Assembly (NCBI GenBank): GCA_003136475.1
Contig: PLEQ01000127.1
Location: 231 to 6,344 of the forward strand
Length of the DNA stretch: 6,114 nucleotides
Reading direction: 5' to 3'
Source of the DNA: Deltaproteobacteria bacterium
GTDB taxonomy: Bacteria > Bdellovibrionota_B > Oligoflexia > Oligoflexales > Bog-1112
The notes beneath the pieces were generated by a model, which made no database searches, was not told the DNA's origin, and saw nothing but the letters and a program-made list of their open reading frames with translations. Below, piece by piece: positions 1 to 6,114 of this stretch (positions are counted from its first letter, which is position 1; the number at the start of each line of letters is the position of its first letter). The position numbers and the translations under genes were made by a program.

Positions 1-2886
1 CTTTTAAACCGTGCTCCGACCTTGCATCGATTAGGTATTCAAGCTTTCGAGCCTGTTCTGATTGAAGGTAAGGCGATTCGTTTGCACCCTCTCGTGTGTT
101 TCGCATTCAATGCGGATTTCGATGGTGATCAAATGGCTGTACATTTGCCGCTTTCTATCGAGGCGCAAATGGAAGCACGTGTTCTGATGATGTCGACGAA
201 CAATATTTTAAGCCCTGCGTCGGGTTCACCGGTTATTGTGCCGTCGCAAGATATCGTTCTGGGGGTCTATTACATGACCCGCGAAAACCTTTTGGCGAAA
301 GGTGCGGGTGAGGTTTATAGTAGTCTTGAAGAAGCACGCGCAGCCTACGATCATGACGAAGTTGGTTTGCAAGCGCCTGTTCGCGTCCGTTTGAAAGGGA
401 AATTGGTTACCACGACAGTGGGTCGAGCTCTCCTTTCCGATATGATTCCGTCGCGCATCCCCTTTGACTACTATAATAAAATCATCGGTAAGAAAGAACT
501 CGCGGATCTCGTCGACGTTTGTTTCCGACTTTGTGGTCCAAAGCGAACCGTTTTGATGGCGGATGCCCTTCGCACCATAGGGTACACCTATTCAACCCGT
601 GCTGGTCTATCCATCGCGATTGGGGATATGATTATCCCGGGTGAGAAGAAGCAGCTGCTCAAAGATGCGGAAGAAGAAGTTAAGAAAATTAAAGAGCAAT
701 ATTCCGAAGGTCTTCTAACGGAAGGTGAACGTTACAATAAGGTCGTTGATATTTGGGCGAACGTCACGGAACAAATTGCTGAATCTATGTTTAGCAATAT
801 CGCACAGGTAGAAATTACCGATCGTGATGGAACTATAAAGAAGGTCCCATCCACAAACAGTATCTTCATGATGGCTGACTCCGGAGCCAGGGGTTCTGCT
901 CAGCAGATTCGTCAGCTTGCAGGTATGCGTGGTTTGATGTCACGACCTTCTGGCGAAATTATTGAAACACCGATTACAGCTAACTTTCGCGAAGGCTTGA
1001 CGGTTCTTCAGTACTTCACTTCAACGCACGGTGCGCGCAAGGGTCTGGCTGACACGGCTTTGAAAACAGCGAGTTCCGGTTACTTAACACGTCGACTTGT
1101 CGATGTTGCGCAAGACGCGATTATTACCGAGAAGGATTGCGGCATTAACAAGGGTGTAATGGTAACCCACGTTCGTGAAGGTGCCGAAATTCGTGTGAAC
1201 TTGACGGAACGCATCCTGGGTCGGACCATTACCGGTGGCGATCTGCTCCATCCAACAACGGGTGCAGTCCTCGTAGAAAACTGTAAAGTTTTAGAGGAAG
1301 AGGATTGTGAACGTATTTCTGAAGTTGGAATCGAAGAGGTGGAAATCCGAAACCTCTTGGCTTGTTTGTCGAAACGAGGCGTTTGCGCAAAATGTTATGG
1401 TCGCGATCTGTCATCAGGCAATATCGTTGATGTTGGTGAAGCGGTAGGTGTTATCGCAGCACAGTCGATCGGGGAACCTGGTACCCAGCTTACCATGCGT
1501 ACTTTCCACTTTGGGGGAACTGCGACCCACAAAGTTGAGACGAGCACGCTGGAAAGTCGTTTTACTGGTACAGTGAAGTTTAAAAATATTCGTTGCATAA
1601 CGAATCATGACAATAAGTTGGTAGTTCTCTCCCGCAACGGTGAGATTCAAGTTGTAGATGATTCGGGAAGAACCAAGGACAGTTATCCCATTGTCTATGG
1701 TGCTGCTTTATTCGTGCTTGATGGTCAGAAAATTTCTGCAGGTGATCGCATAGGTGAGTGGGATCCGTTCTCGGTCCCAATCGTAGCGGAAGCCCGCGGT
1801 AAGGTGCGTTATCTGGAATTGGTAGAAGGCAAGTCGCTTGAAGAAAAAGTCGATGATGTGACCTTCCTGATTCGTAAGGTTGTAATTGAATCTAAAGGCG
1901 AATCCTACAAGCCGGCAATCGAGGTGATCGACGATAAAGGTCATGTCGTATTGTCCGAGAATGGTAAGAGTTCCTACTCTCTTCCGATCGGTTGTATAGT
2001 CAACGTCGATGAGGGGACGCTTGTTCAGCCAGGTGATATTCTGGCAAGGATCCCGCGCGAAGCTACGAGGACCAAGGATATCACTGGGGGTCTTCCGCGT
2101 GTTGCTGAGCTGTTCGAAGCAAGAAAGCCGAAAGAAGCTTCGATCATGGCCGAGGGTGACGGTACGATCTCTTACGGAGAAGATACCAAGGGAAAACGTA
2201 AGGTTGTCATCACCAGCTCGGATGGCGTGGCAAAGGAATACTTGATCCCTAAGGGGCGTCACGTGCTCGTGAGCGAGGGTGACTATGTGCGTAAAGGTGA
2301 GGCCTTGGTTGATGGGCAGCCAAATCCGCATGACATTCTACGCATTATGGGTGTCTCAGCCTTAGCCGAGTATCTGGTCAATGAAATTCAAAGCGTTTAT
2401 CGTCTTCAAGGTGTCCGTATCAACGACAAGCACATCGAGGTCATTATTCGGCAAATGTTACGTCGTGTTATGGTCCTTGAGTCGGGTGACTCCCGCTACT
2501 TACCGCAAGAAACAGTAGCGAAGATGGAAGTTAATGACGTAAATGACAGGCTAGAGGCGGAAGGGTTGCGAGGCACCACTTGGGAACCGGTCTTACTGGG
2601 TATTACCAAGGCTTCGTTGACGACAGAGAGCTTTATTTCAGCGGCATCTTTCCAAGAGACGACCAAAGTTCTCACTCAGGCGGCAATCTCCAGCAAGGTG
2701 GATAACCTTCGGGGGTTAAAAGAAAATGTCATTATGGGCCGACTGATTCCAGCAGGCACAGGCTGCGATCACTATCGCAGTTTGACTGCGAAGGAAGCCA
2801 ACGAGGTTGAAGAAAGTGATGTCGTAGCGACAAAACTCTCTATTCGTAAAAGTCTTGCTTCGGAAGATTTGGCAAGCAATGTTTAA
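1..2886 (+). CDS. rpoC: RNA polymerase subunit beta' (RpoC), 3' part; 5' end outside window
   Basis: Largest catalytic subunit of RNA polymerase. The frame is open from base 1 (LLNRAPT...), so the gene is partial: 961 codons are present and, by comparison with E. coli RpoC, about 420 N-terminal residues are missing. In window residue numbering, the catalytic Mg motif NADFDGD is at 37-43 (Asp39, 41, 43). The SGARGSAQQIRQLAG segment precedes the bridge helix (about 331-366). The second zinc site is complete: Cys380, then Cys455, Cys462 and Cys465. The trigger loop has MRTFHFGG with catalytic His503. It is interrupted by an SI3-type insertion (about 511-689) before resuming at TKDITGGLPRV. The conserved ending RGLKENVIMGRLIPAGTG is followed by a divergent acidic/basic tail. 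The stop is TAA. rpoB should lie just upstream, outside the window. No key residue is missing, so this should be the functional housekeeping copy. Confidence 0.98.
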   Translation, partial: LLNRAPTLHRLGIQAFEPVLIEGKAIRLHPLVCFAFNADFDGDQMAVHLPLSIEAQMEARVLMMSTNNILSPASGSPVIVPSQDIVLGVYYMTRENLLAKGAGEVYSSLEEARAAYDHDEVGLQAPVRVRLKGKLVTTTVGRALLSDMIPSRIPFDYYNKIIGKKELADLVDVCFRLCGPKRTVLMADALRTIGYTYSTRAGLSIAIGDMIIPGEKKQLLKDAEEEVKKIKEQYSEGLLTEGERYNKVVDIWANVTEQIAESMFSNIAQVEITDRDGTIKKVPSTNSIFMMADSGARGSAQQIRQLAGMRGLMSRPSGEIIETPITANFREGLTVLQYFTSTHGARKGLADTALKTASSGYLTRRLVDVAQDAIITEKDCGINKGVMVTHVREGAEIRVNLTERILGRTITGGDLLHPTTGAVLVENCKVLEEEDCERISEVGIEEVEIRNLLACLSKRGVCAKCYGRDLSSGNIVDVGEAVGVIAAQSIGEPGTQLTMRTFHFGGTATHKVETSTLESRFTGTVKFKNIRCITNHDNKLVVLSRNGEIQVVDDSGRTKDSYPIVYGAALFVLDGQKISAGDRIGEWDPFSVPIVAEARGKVRYLELVEGKSLEEKVDDVTFLIRKVVIESKGESYKPAIEVIDDKGHVVLSENGKSSYSLPIGCIVNVDEGTLVQPGDILARIPREATRTKDITGGLPRVAELFEARKPKEASIMAEGDGTISYGEDTKGKRKVVITSSDGVAKEYLIPKGRHVLVSEGDYVRKGEALVDGQPNPHDILRIMGVSALAEYLVNEIQSVYRLQGVRINDKHIEVIIRQMLRRVMVLESGDSRYLPQETVAKMEVNDVNDRLEAEGLRGTTWEPVLLGITKASLTTESFISAASFQETTKVLTQAAISSKVDNLRGLKENVIMGRLIPAGTGCDHYRSLTAKEANEVEESDVVATKLSIRKSLASEDLASNV
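1531..2067 (+). other. SI3-type lineage-specific insertion within the RpoC trigger loop
   Basis: About 180 residues lie between the two halves of the trigger loop, where E. coli has its roughly 188-residue SI3 (sandwich-barrel hybrid motif domains). Recognisable E. coli-like signposts inside are KLVVLSRNGE, GRTKDSYPIVYGA, WDPFSVPI, KPAIEVIDDKG and GDILARIPRE. The insertion is typical of proteobacteria and some other Gram-negative groups and is absent from Firmicutes and Actinobacteria, so it helps place the organism. Boundaries are approximate and rest on recalled E. coli numbering. Confidence 0.8.
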
Positions 2887-2982
2887 CATAGCGAGGTCAA
2901 GCCGGTTTTTCATTGCTTCACTTGCTGAGCTCTGATAAATAAGCGACCGGACACAATAAGAAAATGGTAGAGGATTAACTCG
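2887..2982 (+). other. rpoC-rpsL intergenic spacer, possible leader structure
   Basis: A 96-base spacer, the longest gap in the window. It holds the rpsL Shine-Dalgarno at its end. An imperfect stem is possible: CCGG (2902-2905) with CCGG (2947-2950), continuing as TTGCTT (2913-2918) with AAGCGA (2941-2946), across an asymmetric 7-base bulge. No T-run follows, so it is not an intrinsic terminator. An AT-rich GATAAAT (2934-2940) could be a -10-like element, but there is no convincing -35. Whether the spacer carries a promoter, a processing site or a ribosomal-protein binding site cannot be decided from one sequence. Confidence 0.3.
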
Positions 2983-3357
2983 ATGCCTACGATCAATCAG
3001 TTGATTAAAAAAGGGCGAAAAAAGCAGCGTAACGATTCGAAAAGTCCTGCTTTACAGAATTGTCCACAAAAACGAGGTGTATGTATTAGGGTCTACACTA
3101 CCACGCCAAAGAAGCCGAACTCTGCGCTTCGAAAAGTTGCGAGGGTTAGGTTGACGAATGGTACGGAAGTAACCTCTTACATCGGCGGTGAAGGCCATAA
3201 CCTCCAAGAACATAGCGTTGTTCTCGTACGCGGCGGAAGGGTTAAGGACTTACCTGGTGTGCGCTACCATATGGTGCGCGGAAGTCTTGATACACAAGGT
3301 GTTAACAACCGTAAGCAAAGCCGAAGCAAGTACGGGACCAAGAAACCCAAGAAGTAG
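2983..3357 (+). CDS. rpsL: 30S ribosomal protein S12
   Basis: 124 residues, the usual bacterial length. S12 sits at the decoding centre of the 30S subunit and contacts 16S rRNA helices near the A site, so it affects accuracy. Family hallmarks are MPTINQLIKKG, CPQKRGVC, YTTTPKKPNSALRK, SYIGGEGHNLQEHS, GGRVKDLPGVRYH and a basic KKPKK tail. Lys43 and Lys88, whose substitution gives streptomycin resistance in other bacteria, are both present, as are Pro42 and Pro91, so the sequence predicts a streptomycin-sensitive ribosome. Asp89, the residue methylthiolated by RimO in E. coli, is also conserved. The ATG is preceded by an AGAGGA Shine-Dalgarno (2969-2974) with 8 bases between. The stop is TAG. 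It follows rpoC by 96 bases and precedes rpsG by 14, as in a str operon. Confidence 0.98.
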   Translation: MPTINQLIKKGRKKQRNDSKSPALQNCPQKRGVCIRVYTTTPKKPNSALRKVARVRLTNGTEVTSYIGGEGHNLQEHSVVLVRGGRVKDLPGVRYHMVRGSLDTQGVNNRKQSRSKYGTKKPKK

Positions 3358-3371
3358 TGGAGTGAGTATAT

Positions 3372-3860
3372 ATGTCGCGTCGTAGACGAGCCGTTAAAAG
3401 AACGATCCTTCCTGATCCGTTGTACGGTGAAGAGATTGTAACAAAGTTCATCGGTTGTATGATGGAAGATGGTAAGCGCTCATGCGCCGAAAAAATCTTT
3501 TATGGTGCAATGGATATTATCAAAGACAAGGGCCTTAAGGCTTTTGAGGGTTGCGAAAACGAGCTTGAGGTTTTCAAACTTGCTATCGAAAACTCAAAGC
3601 CGCTTCTTGAGGTGAAATCTCGGCGTGTGGGTGGTTCAAACTACCAGGTCCCCGTCGAAGTACGACCCGAGCGACGCCAAGCCCTGGCCTTTCGCTGGGT
3701 GATCGAGTTCGCTCGCAAGCGTCAAGGCAAGAGTATGACCAGTAAATTGGCAGCCGAAGTCATGGATGCAGCGATGAAGAAGGGGTCAACCATTAAACGT
3801 CGCGAAGAAGTCCACAAAATGGCCGATGCCAATAAGGCTTTCGCTCATTATCGTTGGTAG
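3372..3860 (+). CDS. rpsG: 30S ribosomal protein S7
   Basis: 162 residues. S7 nucleates assembly of the 30S head by binding the 3' domain of 16S rRNA and lies next to the E-site tRNA. Hallmarks in order: basic N-terminus MSRRRRAVKR with ILPDPLYG, then DGKRSCAEKI, LLEVKSRRVGGSNYQVPVEV, RPERRQALAFRW, and the C-terminal HKMADANKAFAHYRW. It is about six residues longer than common 156-residue homologues, with the extra residues around DKGLKAFEGCENELEVF between the second and third helices. The ATG has a GGAG Shine-Dalgarno (3359-3362) with 9 bases between. The stop is TAG. In E. coli, S7 represses the str operon by binding a long rpsL-rpsG spacer; the 14-base spacer here is too short for that element, so any feedback must use another site. 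A terminator-like hairpin follows. Confidence 0.97.
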   Translation: MSRRRRAVKRTILPDPLYGEEIVTKFIGCMMEDGKRSCAEKIFYGAMDIIKDKGLKAFEGCENELEVFKLAIENSKPLLEVKSRRVGGSNYQVPVEVRPERRQALAFRWVIEFARKRQGKSMTSKLAAEVMDAAMKKGSTIKRREEVHKMADANKAFAHYRW

Positions 3861-3878
3861 AATTGAATATCGAATTGG

Positions 3879-3924
3879 TCCCGTACTATTAGGGTTTCCT
3901 AGAGGTGCGGGATTTTTTTATTTT
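3879..3924 (+). terminator. Intrinsic terminator / attenuator-like hairpin between rpsG and the EF-G gene
   Basis: The arm TCCCGTAC (3879-3886) pairs fully with GTGCGGGA (3905-3912), with one U-G pair. The helix continues after U-G, A-A and U-G positions into TAGG/CCTA (3890-3893 with 3898-3901), closed by a GTTT loop. A run of seven T (3913-3919), then A and four more T, follows directly. This is a textbook Rho-independent terminator form. It lies only 10 bases before the EF-G start codon, leaving no space for a promoter after it. Transcripts coming from rpsL-rpsG must therefore read through it to express EF-G, so it is probably partial or regulated. The structure is seen directly; the attenuating role is inferred. 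Confidence 0.8.
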
Positions 3925-3928
3925 GAGG
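3925..3928 (+). promoter_or_regulatory. Shine-Dalgarno site of the EF-G gene (decides the start)
   Basis: GAGG sits 6 bases before ATG at 3935. The frame is open further up to a GTG at 3905, but that codon lies inside the 3' arm of the terminator hairpin and would add the atypical residues MRDFFILRLK. The family start is just before DLAKIRNIGIMAHIDAGKT, so ATG 3935 is chosen. The site begins directly after the T-run of the hairpin, so the hairpin would not cover it. Confidence 0.75.
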
Positions 3929-3934
3929 CTGAAG

Positions 3935-5998
3935 ATGGTGGATCTGGCAAAGATACGGAACATCGGCATCATGGCACATATTGATGCCGGAAAGACGACG
4001 ACGACGGAGCGTATTCTTTATTACACAGGGAACATCTATAAGGTTGGCGAAGTCGATTCGGGTACAACGACTACCGACTGGATGGTTCAGGAACAGGAAA
4101 GAGGTATTACCATTACTTCAGCTGCAGTCAGCTGTATGTGGCGAGACCATCTTATCAACATTATAGACACTCCGGGTCATGTTGATTTCACTATCGAAGT
4201 CGAGCGTTCGCTCCGTGTGCTCGATGGGGCCATTGCTGTTTTTGACGGTGTGCATGGTGTCGAACCACAGACTGAAACTGTATGGCGTCAAGCGGATCGT
4301 TACCGCGTTCCGCGTATTTGCTTTATTAACAAACTCGATCGCGTCGGGGCTAGTTTCGAAAAGTCCGTGGCATCGATTCGTGAAAAGCTCCACGATATGC
4401 CTTTGCCGATTCAACTACCCATCGGTCAGGAAGATGGGTTTATAGGTATCATAGACCTCATTCATAGTAAGGCCTACATTTGGGAGAGCGAAAGTGATTG
4501 GGGCAAAAACTTCAAAGAAGTCGCGGTCCCTTCGGACCAGCATTTGGCTTTTTTGACGGCGCGTGAGACGCTTATCGAAACGCTTTGTGAATTCGATGAA
4601 ACTTTAATGGAGAAATTTCTCGAAGGTCTTGCGATTGAGCCGGCTGAAATCGAAAGTGCACTCCGTAAGGCAACCACAGCTTTTCAAATTGTGCCCGTGC
4701 TGGCAGGCAGTGCTTTTCGCAACAAGGGCGTTCAGCTTCTTCTCGATGCTATTTTGAAGTTTCTGCCCTCGCCGCTTGATTTAGGCGACGTCGAAGGCTT
4801 CTCGCCCGATGAAAAGGAAGAAAAACTTTCCCGCAAACGCATTCCGGAAGCATCCTTTTCAGCACTAGCTTTTAAAATTATGTCAGACCCGTTCTCCGGG
4901 GTTCTCATTTACTTGCGAGTGTATTCCGGGAAAATTCAGGCTGGGGAAGTCTTTTTGAATTCGCGAACGGGCAAGAAAGATCGTATTCAGAAAATTTTTA
5001 GAATGCAGGCTAATCAGCGCAAGGAGGTTAAAGAAACACAAGCCGGTGATATAGTGGCAATAGTTGGGCCAAAATTGCTAGCTACGGGAGACACGTTATG
5101 CGATGTAAAAGATCCTATTCGTTATGAAAGCGTTGTATTCCCCGACCCTGTCATTTTTGAGGCTATTGAACCCAAGAATGCCGCAGAGTCTGAGAAGCTC
5201 CACAGCTCGCTGCAGAGACTCGCAGTGGAAGACCCCACTCTGAATATAAGAGAAGACAAAGAGACGGGGCAGGTCCTTATCGGTGGGATGGGGGAACTGC
5301 ACTTGGAGATTATTGTCGATCGATTGCGGCGAGAATTTAAAGTGGAAGCGAATGTCGGAGCTCCACAAGTCGCCTATCGTGAAGGCATTGCAGCTGCGGT
5401 GGAAGTTAAGAAGACCTGGGAACGCCAAGTCAATGAGCGTAAGCAATTTGCTGAGGTAAGCATCCGGGTCCAGCCGAGTGCGGATCAGTCGGGCTTGGAT
5501 TTTGAAAATGCCCTGACGGCAGATAAATTGCCTGAACGCTTTGTAAAGGCCTTCATTAAAGGGATTCGCAACAGCATGAATGCTGGACCCATCGCAGGGT
5601 ATCCCGTGGTTGGCGTCAAGGTTCTACTCTGTAGTGGGGCCTTTGAAGAAGACAGCTCAGATGAGGCGGCTTTTGAAATTGTAGCAAGTCTTGCGCTGCG
5701 CGAAGCCTTGCAAAAAGCTCAGCCTATTTTGTTAGAACCGATTATGGCCTTAGAAGTTTTGGTGCCTGACAGCTATTTGTCCAACGTGATTACGGACCTC
5801 AACGCTCGCCGAGCAAAAATACAAAAATTAGCCCAGCGGGGTCAGATTCAGGTGATCGAAGCCAATGTGCCGCTTTCGGGAATGTTCGGCTATTCAACAG
5901 ATCTGCGCTCTGTTTCGCAAGGACGCGGGACCTATACGATGAAATTTTCGAGCTACGAAAAGGTTCCTGCAGACGCTATGGCGAAGTTTTCCTACTAG
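3935..5998 (+). CDS. fusA: Elongation factor G family GTPase, divergent domain IV (spdEFG2/mtEFG2-like)
   Basis: 687 residues, near the usual EF-G length of about 700. The GTPase domain is intact: P-loop AHIDAGKT (14-21), switch I with RGITI (56-60), DTPGH with catalytic His82, NKLD (132-135) and SAF (259-261). Domain II starts near FSALAFKIMSDPF (308-320). Domain III has EDPTL and GGMGELHLEIIVDR (450-463). Domain IV starts near QVAYRE (478). Domain V carries LLEPIM (599-604), DLNARRAKI and MFGYSTDLRS (650-659). The oddity is the tip of domain IV. Where translocases have GGRGQYG this protein has NERKQFA (500-506), and the position of E. coli His583 is Glu571. Such losses fit the recycling-type spdEFG2/mtEFG2 group better than the main translocase. 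The symbol reflects locus position; the role in translocation versus recycling is uncertain. It follows rpsG by 74 bases with a hairpin between. The stop is TAG, and tufA does not follow. Confidence 0.93.
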   Translation: MVDLAKIRNIGIMAHIDAGKTTTTERILYYTGNIYKVGEVDSGTTTTDWMVQEQERGITITSAAVSCMWRDHLINIIDTPGHVDFTIEVERSLRVLDGAIAVFDGVHGVEPQTETVWRQADRYRVPRICFINKLDRVGASFEKSVASIREKLHDMPLPIQLPIGQEDGFIGIIDLIHSKAYIWESESDWGKNFKEVAVPSDQHLAFLTARETLIETLCEFDETLMEKFLEGLAIEPAEIESALRKATTAFQIVPVLAGSAFRNKGVQLLLDAILKFLPSPLDLGDVEGFSPDEKEEKLSRKRIPEASFSALAFKIMSDPFSGVLIYLRVYSGKIQAGEVFLNSRTGKKDRIQKIFRMQANQRKEVKETQAGDIVAIVGPKLLATGDTLCDVKDPIRYESVVFPDPVIFEAIEPKNAAESEKLHSSLQRLAVEDPTLNIREDKETGQVLIGGMGELHLEIIVDRLRREFKVEANVGAPQVAYREGIAAAVEVKKTWERQVNERKQFAEVSIRVQPSADQSGLDFENALTADKLPERFVKAFIKGIRNSMNAGPIAGYPVVGVKVLLCSGAFEEDSSDEAAFEIVASLALREALQKAQPILLEPIMALEVLVPDSYLSNVITDLNARRAKIQKLAQRGQIQVIEANVPLSGMFGYSTDLRSVSQGRGTYTMKFSSYEKVPADAMAKFSY

Positions 5999-6042
5999 TC
6001 TTGACCCTGCTATCTTTTTGAAAAAATTCAGAAGAGAAAAAA

Positions 6043-6114
6043 TGGTAGGGATGTCCAGACTCGAACTGGAGACCTCTACGATGTCAACGTAGCGCTCTAA
6101 CCACCTGAGCTACA
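6043..6114 (-). tRNA. tRNA-Val (anticodon GAC), 5' end cut by window edge
   Basis: Read on the - strand, the sequence folds as a cloverleaf. The D arm is GCTC/GAGC around AGGTGGTTA. The anticodon stem is CTACG/CGTAG with loop TTGACAT, giving anticodon GAC (complement of 6083-6085), which reads Val codons GUC and GUU. A five-base variable loop follows, then T arm TCCAG/CTGGA with loop TTCGAGT, acceptor 3' strand CATCCCT, discriminator A and an encoded CCA (6045-6043). Only about the first five bases of the acceptor 5' strand lie outside the window. The gene converges on the EF-G gene. On its own strand a run of six T follows the CCA directly (6042-6037) and may help end transcription. Confidence 0.93.

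Noticed and set aside
1708..2331. Long open frame of 207 codons on the - strand inside rpoC
   Set aside because: It lies wholly opposite conserved RpoC SI3 and trigger-loop sequence, has no recognisable domain and no visible ribosome site, and is best explained by the codon pattern of rpoC.
2913..2940. Possible promoter TTGCTT ... GATAAA before rpsL
   Set aside because: The -10 matches only four of six consensus bases, the spacing is 15, and the -35 is weak. One sequence cannot separate this from AT-rich chance.
3860..3877. Direct repeat GAATTG spaced by six bases upstream of the hairpin
   Set aside because: Six-base AT-rich repeats of this kind are expected by chance, and no operator or protein partner is suggested.
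3905..3934. Upstream GTG start for the EF-G gene adding ten residues
   Set aside because: The GTG lies in the 3' arm of the terminator hairpin, the added residues MRDFFILRLK come from the T-run, and ATG 3935 has a well-spaced GAGG and matches the family start.
6015..6034. AT-rich hairpin TTTTTGAA / TTCAGAAG after the EF-G gene as a terminator
   Set aside because: Only one G-C pair, two G-U pairs, and no T-run on the + strand after the stem.
1..6114. An undescribed defence, mobile or biosynthetic system in the window
   Set aside because: Every long frame with conserved sequence is accounted for by rpoC, rpsL, rpsG and EF-G. No repeats, integrase, transposase, reverse transcriptase or structured RNA beyond the tRNA and the hairpin is visible.

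Overview
The window is a piece of a bacterial core information-processing locus, the rpoBC/str region. All protein genes lie on the + strand: the 3' two-thirds of rpoC (RNA polymerase beta'), rpsL (S12), rpsG (S7) and an EF-G gene at the fusA position. A tRNA-Val(GAC) gene on the - strand converges on the end of the EF-G gene and is cut by the window edge. I see no mobile element, CRISPR array, toxin or defence gene, and no stretch over 100 bases outside a gene.

Organism: RpoC carries the long SI3-type insertion inside the trigger loop, which is typical of proteobacteria and some other Gram-negative lineages. S12 has the delta-like ending GVNNRKQSRSKYGTKKPKK. The EF-G looks like the spd family of EF-G paralogues, named from spirochaetes, planctomycetes and deltaproteobacteria. 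I infer a Gram-negative bacterium of deltaproteobacterial type, perhaps Bdellovibrionota/Oligoflexia. That placement is only an impression from sequence.

Layout: rpoC ends at 2886. A 96-base gap leads to rpsL (2983-3357). After 14 bases comes rpsG (3372-3860). A 74-base gap then contains a strong intrinsic terminator-like hairpin (3879-3924), and the EF-G reading frame starts 10 bases after its T-run (3935-5998). Forty-four bases separate EF-G from the 3' end of the tRNA (6043). The usual next gene of the str operon, tufA, is not there.

How they work together: beta' makes RNA, S12 and S7 are parts of the 30S decoding centre and head, and EF-G acts on the ribosome during translocation and/or recycling. 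Two points depart from routine. The EF-G has an intact GTPase domain but has lost the domain IV tip signatures of a translocase (the GGRGQ loop and the histidine equivalent to E. coli H583), which makes it resemble the recycling-type spdEFG2/mtEFG2 subfamily. A terminator-like hairpin also separates this gene from S7. Everything else is conserved housekeeping sequence.
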